Source: Aspergillus flavus (lineage: Eukaryota; Ascomycota; Eurotiomycetes; Eurotiales; Aspergillaceae). Taken from it: 64,000 bases of DNA. Made by a program: the position numbers and the translations under genes. Positions within the stretch are counted from its first letter, which is position 1. Every line of letters begins with the position of its first letter. The DNA lies in NCBI RefSeq assembly GCF_009017415.1, contig NC_092406.1:2046001-2110000 (forward strand), given 5' to 3'. Shown here piece by piece: positions 12,959 to 23,963 of this stretch. Under the pieces are notes generated by a model that was given only the letters and a program-made list of their open reading frames with translations, was not told the origin of the DNA and did not search any database.

Positions 12959-13932
12959 TTAGCACTTGGCATCAATCTTGGCCCGAGAGTTCATCAAAAG
13001 GGCAACGATGAGACCGTAAAGACCTGTGGTACGAAGCGACAATCATTAACGAATTGGAATAAGACTAGGAAATGCATTCAAGCGGTAAAAACTCACCCAA
13101 AACTTCAGCGAAAATGAGGATAAGAATCATGCCAACATAGAGCCTAGGTTGCTGGGCTGTTCCGCGGACACCAGCGTCACCGACAATACCGATGGCAAAA
13201 CTATACACCATGCCATTAGTTCCCAGCTCTCGTAAAAGTAGACTGTATTCGATTCATCAAGAATGAGACATACCCAGCTGCCAGACCAGCCAGACCGACA
13301 GCGAGACCTGCTCCCAGCTGAATGAACCCGGTGTATAGAGGGACCGTCTGTGCCAAGTCGTTCGCGATCAGGACGGACACGACCAGTCCGTAGATACCGA
13401 TGATACCCGCCATGACAATGGGAACGATGTCTGTAATCATGCACAGTCAGAATTTTTGACGCTTACAAACAAGCAATCCGGTCGGAGGAGCTCAATGTGG
13501 GCTCTAACGTACTCTTGACGATCAAATCGGGTCTGAGGACAGCCATTCCACAGACACCGACACCGGCCTTAGCGGTTCCATAGGCGGCACCGAAGCAGGT
13601 GAAGACGATGGCCGAGGTGCAACCCAAGGCACCGAAGAAGGGCTATTTCGTTGAATAAAAATCAGCTACGTTTCCTTCAGCGGGCAATACAGTACGTCAA
13701 GCACTGGGGAAGCTGGCCAAGCGGTTCCGTAGCTAGCTGGAGCTCTCGCATGGTCGGCATCGAAAGACTGTGAAAATACTCACTGCATAGACGGGACTAT
13801 ACGGCTGTGAAGTTAGCAACGAACAAACAACTACTTTGCAAGCTGTATGATCGGAAACCCATATGGCATCGCGACCGAGTGACCGAGATAGGAGTCAAAC
13901 TAGGAGATTACGTACCAAAGTTCTGTGGCCAT
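12959..13932 (-). CDS. vma3: V-type H+-ATPase proteolipid subunit c
   Basis: This is the membrane-rotor c subunit of the vacuolar ATPase, which carries protons across vacuolar and other endomembranes. Six exons join to exactly 162 codons (161 aa): 13932-13916, 13796-13784, 13642-13513, 13430-13274, 13200-13097 and 13023-12959. The start reads [20 protein letters not shown], typical of fungal subunit c. Four transmembrane helices follow, including the glycine-rich stretch around [14 protein letters not shown]. The proton-carrying glutamate in helix 4 is Glu138 (IFAEVLGLYG). Exon 1 is 17 nt and exon 2 only 13 nt. Subunit c' (Vma11) is the main alternative, but the N-terminal sequence fits c better. 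Confidence 0.95.
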
Positions 13933-14279
13933 TTTGAAAGACTGAACGGGTCTGAAAGAGGATGATTGATTAATAAAAGCACAAAGGAAGTTAAAGGGAG
14001 CAGTACACACAGTTGAGTGCCGCGTAGACAACAGTTGCGGTGATGCGAAGGCTTCGGTTGTTGATGGGAGTTGAGGCGAACACCGTGGTTGCTGGTCGTT
14101 GCTCTTCGGGGAGGCTGACGGACCGCATGTGTTGCCACGTGATCTGGGGCTTGGCACCGCTCATCGGAGTATATTAGTTGCATTTATGGAAATTAACAAA
14201 ATGCTGTGGACATTGCCTACAATTACAATTATATTTCTCACTTTTGTTTCAGTAGCTATATATTGGTGGCCTTCTAGCT
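13933..14279. promoter_or_regulatory. vma3 promoter region
   Basis: A 347-nt gap separates the vma3 start from the 3' end of the next minus-strand gene, so it should hold the vma3 promoter and the neighbour's 3' UTR. Individual elements cannot be assigned. Confidence 0.4.
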
Positions 14280-15983
14280 CTATGAGACGACTAAGTTGAC
14301 TCGACACCCTGGGATATCGAGTTTAGTACCAGACTCTAGAGTCTCTTGTTCCGGCCTCATCGGAACGATAGGTTGCGAGTAGGTCATTGCTTTCTCCGAT
14401 AGTGCTCCAAAGTAATTAGGCTTGACTCTTAAGTCCTTGTGTGATACCCTTTTTCCCGCTTGATCGATGGGCATTTCGTTATCAAAAACGACACCGAATT
14501 GGTACGAGATCGCCCCCTCGCGGGAATCGGGCAGCTTTGGCCGGCTGATTTGTGCATGGTCTGGCTCGACAGAAACATAGAATTGAATGTAATCCCCGGC
14601 TCTAGCCACTTGTGACAAGGACGACAGGTCATCGACGATAGATTTCTCCTCAAACGGTGGCGCAGTTTGCGCCGTGCTCCTGCCAAAGGGAGAGAGTATT
14701 TTATCCAGCGTTATGAATTCATTTCTCTCGTAGGGTCCCAGAAACCTGGTTTCGTAATCAAGCGACAGAAGGCCCTGTTTCTTTCCCCATCCACCACCGC
14801 CGCTCATGACCCGGTGAAGTTTGCCTCCGGCCTGGACTGACCTCACAAGATTGGTCTGAAAGTCATCGGATTCGCCTTGCGGGTTGCTTGAAGGAGGCTC
14901 GACCAGAGCCCAAACGGAAACCCTATGGTCTGTGACATTGTGTTCTTCAATGTAGCGTGGCAGCTCTTTCTCTAGTTCAGACGAAGCAGGCATCGGGTCC
15001 TTCGATGTACCGGTTGGATGCTTTGCTAGTTGTCGGATGATGTTTCCCATGCTGGAGATAACCTCCCTTCGCTGGCCAACGGGGTGTAAAGGAAGTCCGA
15101 ATGCGTTATGCACCGAATTCGCAGTAGAGGCTATTCGACAGCGCGAAAGCTCAACCGATCGATCGAGGGTAAAACTAGATGAAGAGGGATCATAGGACCA
15201 ACGAGTCCCAAATAGAGTGTTTTCGTTGCCATTGATGAACAGTGTATTGGCGAGGCGCAGCCCGACCTCATGAACGGCTCGTTGGAGACACGCATTATCC
15301 GAGCCATGCAGAATTCCTGCCTGGAAGGAAAATACTAGAGCTGGTTCCTCAGTTTCCGAGCTCCTGAGGCGTCGAGGTGCAGCAGCCCTTCCTTGTATGT
15401 TCGCCGTCCTCGCAAATAGGAGGGAGATCCCCTCGGATTCTGTCACGGCGCCATTATCGGTTATATCTTTGAAAGCCGATGGAGTGTCGGGCAATCTATC
15501 AACAATCGCGACAACGGCGTGTACAGGTTCGGGGGAATCGGATGTCGGAGCCTTGCGATAAAGTCGATTGATGCATTGTTCGAAAAAGGAATGGGTCGTA
15601 TCGGCCCATCGGGCAAGGCTAGGTGTTAAGAGAAGAATAGGGATATGGTCCGGTCCTGCGAGCGACGGCGGTATAGAAGGAAGGCTCGAAAGGACGTCAT
15701 CTGGGGTCTCTTCGACGTTTAGCTAGTCGCACCCTCGTGCAACACTAGGGTGGCTTACAATTTCTTTAGGAGTTCTCGTTAACCAAGTCTGAGCAAGAGG
15801 ACCATGGTCTGCGGCTGCCTTTGTTTGCGTTGCAAAGCATCTTTGTGGACGCTTCCGTAGACACGGGCTCAACTGCCGCAATTGACGACAGCCGGACATC
15901 AGTTGAACAGGGTTGGGTAACTTGGGTTTGATTGCTAGCCGTGCTGGGATGGCAGGCGGGACGGACCCGAGTATCACCGACAT
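14280..15983 (-). CDS. Conserved fungal protein of unknown function, probably mitochondrial
   Basis: I do not recognise the family. Two exons (15983-15759 and about 15707-14280) give about 550 aa. The first 50 or so residues have no acidic residue and many arginines (RQLRQLSPCLRKRPQRCFATQT), which fits a mitochondrial presequence; a second ATG inside it (MSGCRQLRQL) would still leave one. The body has a glycine-rich motif SGGGGWGKKQGLLSLD near the middle and no transmembrane helix that I can see. The intron 3' end is ambiguous. An AG at 15709-15708 gives a 51-nt intron with a CTAAAC branch-like site, while the AG at 15724-15723 gives only 36 nt and adds five residues. Both keep the frame. Confidence 0.7.
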
Positions 15984-17994
15984 GGAATCATGGACGGTCG
16001 ATAACTGTGCCCGAAATTGACTAATAAGAAAGACTGCTTTGTGATTTGAGGCGTGTCATGTAAGTTGTTGAGGGAACACTTTTTTTGGGTTTCCCTCCGC
16101 AGACAGTCAGTCGGCTGCCAAGACCTGGAGTTCTAGACGCTCCCCCCACGAGCACTACTAATTACCCACCATTAATTATATCATTCTTTTACAGATCACG
16201 TACTTAATTTTTGGCTACAGACAGAAGCACAAATTTAACAACTTGATAAAATGGTACATGCTTAGAGGAATAAAAGATATGGTGGAAGTAAAGTCACATC
16301 TTCTCTTGCCCAGTATGAGTAGTTCTTTCTGAAGTAAGGTGTTGTTAAATTGAGGCTTGGTGAGGAATACTGGCGCAGTTGAGGCTTGTTGAATTTATTT
16401 ATATAATTATTATTATTATTTTGCTAGATTTTTTTGATTTTTTCGCTTCCTTTCTGAGTCTGACCTGTGCCTTTCTATTTGTAGAAAGTAAAGCTACATA
16501 CGGAGTAATGAATTAGCCATTGTCAACTTCTTCGCCTTTTCTGTTAGCTTGGATTATAGGCGCCGTTTGAAACGTTGGAGGTCTGTCAGCCTATCATTTG
16601 AGTGGTGTAATGCATCGTCCCCTTGTTTCCACTCTTTGTATTCTTGAAGCCCATTGGCGTGGTGACAAACTTGATACCCCCATGACGTATACAGGGTGCA
16701 CATCATTATATAGAACTGCAGAAATGACCCTGGTGGGAGACACAGCGAAAGTAAGTACATCCCGAGTGTCGTTGAGGATATGAGATCAGTCCGCAAGAAA
16801 TACCGACGCTAGGTAATTGTAGCGGTGGAGGTCAGAGAACATATACTAGCATTGCCATATAGCCTATACCATGTGCATACAGTACGTACTATACTAAGCC
16901 TGACTTGTAAGGCCATAGGGCTGTGCGGCCCACTGCTTGTTACACCCCGTGCTCTATGGAGCCCTGACATCAGTCAATGATCGCAAGCATAACCCAAAAC
17001 CAACAATAGAAAAGGGACCTGAACTTGAAGCGACTTCTTGGAATATAAAAATAGAAATAATTGAAGATATGATGACGATTGTTATTTATTTTCAGATGAG
17101 ATTTTTTGTTATACTTTTATTTTGTTTTTCCTTTTTGCCTTCTTTGGAGGCACTTCCGGTGTAGAGAGAAGAAACTGGCCAGCCTGGAACCGCCAAGCTT
17201 TTCCAGGCAACAGAATTCAAAGGGAAATGAAGAGGGCAATAAAAAGATAGTCATGGTGACATAGCGGTTGGGCGACTAAAAAGACAGTCCCCTTGCCTGT
17301 GATCGTATAATCAGGTAGCGCTGCCAAGGATAACAAGCCACCATGAACTTAAGGAACACCCCATTTTCATTTTTCCACCCTTTCTCATAGATCCACTGGG
17401 TAGTATGTACATGCCATCTGTTCACGAACTTGACGACGCAAAAGTCACCCGACAGGAAAGCTGGATCGGAGGGCGCGGCAGCGGGAAGTTCTTAATGCAC
17501 ATCATGGGTGATTGATCCAATGGGAAAAGGGGACGAAGGAACCCTGAGCCACAGTTGACGGTGGACATATGACGTAGATATTCAGAACTGATGAAGCATC
17601 ACCCTCTCTTTATGGTCTTGACTAAGGGGAAATACTACTTGGTCCATCACCACCCGAAGAAGAAAGAATTCCATAGTACCAATTAAACTAGTAGTCACTT
17701 AGCCTAACCCGGTCCCAAAAGCCCCATCGGGAGTCCAGTAAAAATTAGTACTGCCTTGGGGCGATTTTTTTTGTTTTCCCCCTAGGCGGAGGTGCTCTCA
17801 CGTTATCTTGCCGCCCATGAACTATTAAATCATTTAAAGAGCCCATCGCTTCTCTCCCGCCTTCCTCCTGAAATCTTCCCCATTCTTCCTACTACACTCT
17901 GTTATCACGGACCTGATTCGTACCAATTTGACCACCGATCATTGTCGACCCTTATCCATAGAACCTACAGGTTTCTCGTTGACACTCCGTCACC
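15984..17994. other. 2.0 kb intergenic region, including the pmp3 promoter
   Basis: No gene is supported. One TACTCCGTA copy in reverse orientation lies at 16499-16507. Short frames at 16554-16796 and 16937-17164 show no family features. The last 700 nt carry four stress-response-like AGGGG/CCCCT elements ahead of pmp3. Confidence 0.55.
17289..17783. promoter_or_regulatory. Four STRE-like elements upstream of pmp3
   Basis: AGGGG or its complement CCCCT occurs at 17289-17293, 17528-17532, 17625-17629 and 17779-17783, within about 700 nt of the pmp3 start. In yeast and some filamentous fungi this pentamer binds Msn2/4-type stress factors. A pentamer is common by chance, so binding is inference. 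Confidence 0.35.
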
Positions 17995-18370
17995 ATGCCT
18001 TTCACTGCTTCGTAAGTGAGCTCCTATCACCGGCACCGCACGCTGTTGCCCACTCTCGGAGTCATCCTTTTTCTTCTCTCATCGTTGCGCTTCATACCTA
18101 TCAGGAGCACGGGGAACGAAATTGACTAGGAGCTAAACTGACTAACCTGAATTTAGTGATATCTGCAAGATCCTCTTCGCGATCATCCTCCCTCCCTTGG
18201 GTGTTTTCCTTGAGCGGGGATGCGGTGCTGATCTCCTCATCAATATCTGTTTGACCATCCTGGGTTGGATCCCTGGTATCATTCACGCTCTGTACGTGTT
18301 TCCCTTGCATTGAAACTGCATACCACGGTCTACTAATCTGGTTCGCAGGTACATCATATTCAAGTACTAG
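17995..18370 (+). CDS. pmp3: Plasma membrane proteolipid 3 (Pmp3/UPF0057 family)
   Basis: This is a very small hydrophobic plasma-membrane protein. Yeast PMP3 loss hyperpolarises the membrane and makes cells salt-sensitive, and plant homologues (RCI2) are stress-induced. Three exons (17995-18011, 18157-18291, 18349-18370) join in frame to 57 codons plus stop. The protein begins MPFTASDICKILFAIILPPL and has the two family helices, with GVFLERGCGADLLINICLTI and LGWIPGIIHALYIIFKY in the second half. Splice signals are good: GTAAGT and GTACGT donors and a GACTAAC branch site before exon 2. No single exon exceeds 135 nt, so a length-filtered ORF scan misses it. Confidence 0.95.
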
Positions 18371-20877
18371 ACAGCTCTCTGCATCTCTGTCGCCATGCCC
18401 GTTTTGGTTCACATCGCCCGGTCGAAAAACTGCATCGTTTCGCGGTCAATAGCGTGAGATACCAACTTTTAAGATCGAACTCGCGACCATGATGCTGTCA
18501 GCAATGTTCCGCGGTGCTCCGGCCCAAGCCACCCTAATGCAACCCCACTACTTGGCAACCACCCGTGTATCCATTTTTCAACTGCGACGGCGCTAAGCGG
18601 TCTGGAACGCTGCTTGCTCGCTGCGATGGCGTTTTGGATTGTTCCGAACTCCCTTTGTTCTCATGTTACTCATGTTCTGTTTTTTGTTTCGCTTCGGATG
18701 ATACCAGCTCATTTGCGATACTGGGCTTCGACTTTGCTCTATTGTCAGTGAGATTAGTTTTAATGATTAATGGCAATTGATAAGACCTTTGATCTGTGAT
18801 CGCGCTAATACCCTCTTCTGTAAAGTCCGACAAGCTTCTCGTCAGCGACCTTGGTATCGACTGCGTATGAACTGAGACTCCTATGGTAGGTGGTCTAGAA
18901 GTGGATACCAACGCTATAGTATATATTGTTATTACTTTGTTCAAGTACCGAATACCCACCAAGTGATACTATGTACGCAGATCACACTCCACAGGCATCT
19001 AAAGTAAGGTGCTATCGCGCTCTCTCGCTTGAAACATCATAAGTGAGGCTCTTGGAAAGTGTTGATGGAATTCTTCCTATTTTGAATGAATCTGCAACCA
19101 AGTGTGACAACAAAGTGTTTTGAGGCAAACCTAGTCAGCCTCATTCCAGTTATACCGTTCGAATATATTCGCGTACTGAACGCAGTTGCGGCTTCCAATT
19201 GAAAAGAGGTCGAAAAAAAGAAACCCTCTAGGAGCCAATCTGATCCAGCAAATACCGCCATTGGACACAGTATACAGGCGCTCTTAGGTACAAAAGCATC
19301 GTGCCATATGCTTTTGTAAGTAGCGCACTCCAATTGAGTATACTTCGCAGGACGTACATACCCACTTCGAAACCAGGGATACTATCTCGAGTTAAGCATC
19401 CGGCGTAGGAAACCAAATTTGTCCCAACTAGGGCTAGCCAGTGGTTCAGCTATAAATCAAACTCATATACAGCAATCGAGACTGAATAGGCTACGCAGAA
19501 CGACCTGCATGCTCCCTCAATAATCAGTTAGCGGAAACAATGGCATGGCATGGATGCCCCGCTCCATATGTGAGTCTATCACAAGAGAGATGCGGCTATG
19601 CTATGGTCTAATCCTCGGTTGGAAGAAGCAGCCGGGGTCATAGACCACTTTAGAGTGTAGCATTCCGATAAGAAAGCATCATTAGTGTCTCAGGCCGGCT
19701 AAAAAGGTTCAAATAAGCTTTAGCTCCTATGCTCCGGGATTATGTGGGTATTGCCCAATCAGGAAGTCGAAGGATTCCCCAGGTACGACCTTATGGGATG
19801 ATGAAAAACCACTCTGTAAGCACCTTAACGCGTGCAGAACAGCTCTACTAGTAATGTGTGAAAGGTTTTCTCGTCTATGTCGTATGGTAAGGCTCTTATC
19901 ATGGTGTATGTCGTTGCAAACTATGCTGACGCCCTACGGCTACGTACAACACATACTACCGGACTATCAGGACCATGCTGGCATGTCGAGTTAACAGTGT
20001 TGGATGTAAACTTACATATGGTCTTCTGAATGTAATAGGAGCAATAGTTTATATCATCCCAAGGGTGTAAGAACAAGGAAGGCTGAATAGACTGCAGTCT
20101 CTATCCATCAGATAAAAGACTGCCCTATCTCTTATTTGTCAACCAATTTTTCGGTCTTTCTTACCGCCACCAAAGATTTAGATGTGTTGTTACATACAAG
20201 AAGTCATCTATACTTGGAGTCAGCTGATCTGACATTACACTTCGTAGGCTCTGCAGCATCGGCGCCAACACGGCGCGTACCGAGCTTGTTTGCGTCCCTC
20301 TCGCCCAAACAAAGCGCTTACCCACTTTAATGCATCCTTTTACAGGCTATTTTGGGATTTGAGTCTAGCTAAAGGTTATTTACGTTTCATAAGGGCGCTT
20401 ACAGATGTGTTGTTGATGGGGCTCGTCTCAGATCCAGGCTTTTTTCTGCCCACGGCCACTGAGCGCCATGACGAGGCATGATGATCTTTTTGACGCCGTG
20501 GGGAGTAGGATGACCACAATATGGCCTCGACCACGCTAAGCTTTAATCATGGCGTTTCTCATGCCTCCTCTTTCAGTTCCAACTTCACATCTCTGCAGTA
20601 TCACCTTGCCTACAGTGTCTGTACTACTATTGCGATTGTATACCGTCAAGTTCCATCAGCTTTACCTTGCCCGCTTCCTTAGCATGGTACCCTGTAGGTG
20701 GATATGACTTCTAAAGCAGACATCACTTTGCGATATTGAGGCTGTGGTGAGTTGACGAGATCTATGAGGCCAAGTGGAGTTCTCCCCTTGAGAGTTCTGT
20801 TCTTCTATTCTCCTCAAGTTTCTGCATTGGAGCAGTATGGTTTGCTGATGAGTTCGGATCTAATAAGGTACTGCAAT
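18371..20877. other. 2.5 kb intergenic region
   Basis: No intact gene is visible. A minus-strand stretch near 19616-19660 reads VVYDPGCFFQ, which resembles the end of some oxidoreductases, but stops surround it and I cannot support a call. The remainder is probably the pmp3 3' region and the promoter of the CFEM gene. Confidence 0.5.
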
Positions 20878-22926
20878 ATGTTATCATCTCTTCTTCAGCA
20901 GCTACCCGCCACATTTCTATCATCAGTCCCGCTTCTGCTAGCTCTAGGCGCATATGGCCAGAAGCTCCCGGCATCCCAGCTCGATACTGTGCCCGGTTGT
21001 GCTCTGGACTGCGTCGAGAGCTTCATAAACACTAATTATCCGAACAATGCGTGCTCGTCTGGGTCGGATATCAGCTGTCTGTGTAAAACGAACACAAAAA
21101 GCGGCTATACGCTGGGGGAGGCAGCCTTACGCTGCAGCATCTCGTATTGCTCAATTGAAGTGGCGATCAATTCAAGTGTCTACAGCATCTGTGACTCGAT
21201 ACCCGGAGCGTTGCCTCGTACACATGCTACAATAACTGCCACAGTTGTGTCTGTAGTGTCGCCTACGAGCGCTCCCACTACCGAGACACACTTGCCTAAT
21301 CCTAGTTCGACCACCCCCACGTATCCTACACCACCGAAGACTGGACAACCATCGACTACATTCACCACATTTCAGAGTCCAGCGTCAGCAACGGATACCG
21401 AGCAGAGTACCTCAAGTACTGATAGCAGCTCGCAGACGTCTCACAATGCAACATCGGGAGCAGCGGCCGGTAAAGAGAGTAGTCTTAATGCAGGCGCTGT
21501 TATCGGGGTTTCTGTTTCTTCTGGTATTGCAGGATTTTTCATCCTTGGGGTTATAGTATTTTTCTGTTGCAGGAAAATGAAACGGCGGTATCAGCAACCA
21601 AAGAACCAAGATTTCTTTGAGATTGGAGGTGTGATGGCGGAACCACCCGATTTCTCACTACCTCCAAGACGTCCGACTCCAGGGCCCAACCTTCCATCCT
21701 GTGCAGGACACGGGGACACGGAGGCTTCGAGGCTCATGTCCCCATTTCAGTCTGGTCCTCAGAACCCAGCAGTCATTGTAACAGGCCCGGATGACGACTA
21801 CCATTATGGTTCCACGGGGATTCACAGCCCAGGAAGGATTGGCTTTGCTATATCCTCTAGCTCAGATATCGAGCCCTCAGTCAGTCAGTCATCCCCGAGG
21901 ACAGTCTCCGACCTATTGCCTGACAAGCCGGCGTATACACTCTGCCCGGAACCTTTGCGGCCGAGTCAACAGAAGTACACAAGGCCCAACAGTGAGGACA
22001 CATTGTTCGAAGAGGATGTCACCAGACCAAGGAGTTTCCTTGGTGGTAACAAGCAATATCCGAAATATTCAAACATGCAAGTCCCATACAGTAATAACTG
22101 GCAGTACAAGCGGCCTCAAAGAGTAGGGCTTCCCGATAACCCGCGGGCATTATTTCACGCCTTTCGAGCGCGGAATGATACTGTCATTTACCCAAAAACG
22201 TCGGCCTACGTTAGTGCTGGTGATGGGGTACAAACTCCTTATCAAAATGATGTATACAGCAAGTCATCGCCCCTAGGTCCACGGCCGTATAACGCGAAGC
22301 GCAATGAGTATATCGGTGATTACTGGCGGAGCCCCGGTATGGGGGCTAGAGCTCTTCCTGAGCCACCGGTATCTCGCAACGCAGCTCGTCATCCATATCA
22401 GGAGGCCGACACAAAAGGCAGCTTATTAGACAGCTCCAGTGACGAATTTGAGACCATCAATATTAACGAAAGCTCGGAGTCTCACCGAACGTCTCGACAC
22501 TCTGGAAACTTCAGACCACTCACTCCTGTACGAGAAATTCGAACACCCAACAATGAAGGCCAGCAACGAAACTATTTTGACGAGAATGCGCCTGGAAAGT
22601 ATCCCCGAGTGCCATTTTCCCGGACCGTTAGTCCAGCCCGGGAGATTGTCTCTAGGCCTAGGATTGTGCGGCGTGATGACATTAAGCGTGTACAAATACG
22701 TCGAGGCAAGCCACAGCCCAAACAATTGACTGTTCCTTATTCACCAGATGATTACTGGAGTGGATATAGCCGTGGCTCTCCGTCCGGACCTAGGCCGTAC
22801 AGGTTGTCTGGTGATCGGTCCTCGACGGAGATACAGGGACGCATGGCAAAGAAAAAGCGTTCATCGTCGGAGCGCAATCTGACGCCATCAAGGAGAGGCT
22901 CTGACTTGATCCTCCGGGTAGACTGA
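20878..22926 (+). CDS. CFEM-domain single-pass membrane protein with long cytoplasmic tail
   Basis: CFEM proteins are fungal surface proteins; some bind haem and others act in host or surface sensing. The chosen start (20878) gives 682 aa and a signal peptide ending near ALGAYGQ; in-frame ATGs at 20764 and 20848 would bury it. The CFEM domain follows, with all eight cysteines visible from GCALDC to the last Cys before DSIPG, and with an Asp (SDISC) at the position that binds haem iron in characterised members. A Ser/Thr/Pro-rich stalk comes next, then one transmembrane helix (GIAGFFILGVIVFFCC) and a basic stop-transfer stretch (RKMKRRYQQ). The cytoplasmic tail is about 430 residues, rich in Pro, Arg, Ser and Tyr. 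GPRPY occurs twice and DYW twice in it. No intron is needed. The ligand is unknown. Confidence 0.85.
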   Translation: MLSSLLQQLPATFLSSVPLLLALGAYGQKLPASQLDTVPGCALDCVESFINTNYPNNACSSGSDISCLCKTNTKSGYTLGEAALRCSISYCSIEVAINSSVYSICDSIPGALPRTHATITATVVSVVSPTSAPTTETHLPNPSSTTPTYPTPPKTGQPSTTFTTFQSPASATDTEQSTSSTDSSSQTSHNATSGAAAGKESSLNAGAVIGVSVSSGIAGFFILGVIVFFCCRKMKRRYQQPKNQDFFEIGGVMAEPPDFSLPPRRPTPGPNLPSCAGHGDTEASRLMSPFQSGPQNPAVIVTGPDDDYHYGSTGIHSPGRIGFAISSSSDIEPSVSQSSPRTVSDLLPDKPAYTLCPEPLRPSQQKYTRPNSEDTLFEEDVTRPRSFLGGNKQYPKYSNMQVPYSNNWQYKRPQRVGLPDNPRALFHAFRARNDTVIYPKTSAYVSAGDGVQTPYQNDVYSKSSPLGPRPYNAKRNEYIGDYWRSPGMGARALPEPPVSRNAARHPYQEADTKGSLLDSSSDEFETININESSESHRTSRHSGNFRPLTPVREIRTPNNEGQQRNYFDENAPGKYPRVPFSRTVSPAREIVSRPRIVRRDDIKRVQIRRGKPQPKQLTVPYSPDDYWSGYSRGSPSGPRPYRLSGDRSSTEIQGRMAKKKRSSSERNLTPSRRGSDLILRVD

Positions 22927-23917
22927 TGACTAACTTTGTTTATTCCTTTCTTGTTGTATTTGTTCTTTCTATCAAGTATGTGGTGGCTGAATTCCTGGTG
23001 AAGGCCCGTGTACTATGTATATATTCATAGAATACCGTTTCTTGATAATGATAGAGTGGGGAAGTATTTCCTTCGGACGGATAGCTAGTTGGGGAGGTGA
23101 GCATTGAGGATGGACTGATTCTTTGTAGTATACTACTCACCTGACTACTTTTATTTTCCTCAGACTTTTCTTTGTTTGTTTCTTTATTCTAACTTCTGAA
23201 TAGACTTTCGACGAGTACACACAAAGACTAGAGGGGGCCAAACCTCGCTTATCTCAAACAATAGTGGAGATAAATCCTCAAATCAAAGCACACATACCTT
23301 TCTTGTGCCACATCATTCTCCAGGCACCGGTAAAATCTCTCCAGCGAAGAGAGCGAGGACGGTAGCAAGGAAGAAGCGACATTCCGCGTTGTGGGAGAGT
23401 GCTAACCAGCCACTTTGGCCATAATGGCGACGATGGTGACGAGGGTATCAAAGCTGACAGACAGACGCTAAGACCAAGTCGTGCCGTCAAGATCACATGC
23501 CGCAAGGTTTGGGAAATGGCTGACTGAGGCTGATGGTCGCACCTGGTAAACTCTTTCAGAACGTTGCAGCGCAGCAGCGGCTTTTCTGGCGAGGATCTCT
23601 CGGAGTTGGGTCCAATGAACGCATGGGACTATTCGCTAGGCCTCGGGACTCGGCTGGGCAAACACCCCCCATAGGTCGCCTGGTATCTGTGCCTGCGCCA
23701 TCGCCGTAATGGATATTGACGGCATGCTTCTCTTCAAACATTCTACTCGGGGTTATCACCCGCAGTGACGTCATGGGCGGGTGTTAAGATGAGAAATTCC
23801 CTCATCCTGAGAAGGGGGGGTGGAGGGCGTAAGGGCTGGCGAAAATGGATGGTTGAGACGGAGAAGCGAAGGAGATGGGGGGAAGTTCAGAGGAAACGCA
23901 AAAGAAAATCAAAATCA

Positions 23918-23963
<46 letters not shown>

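Noticed and set aside
18101..18412. Minus-strand 103-codon frame
   Set aside because: It is antisense to pmp3 exons 2 and 3.
19616..19700. Minus-strand VVYDPGCFFQ, resembling the end of a flavin oxidoreductase
   Set aside because: Only about ten residues look related and stops lie on both sides; too short to call a pseudogene.
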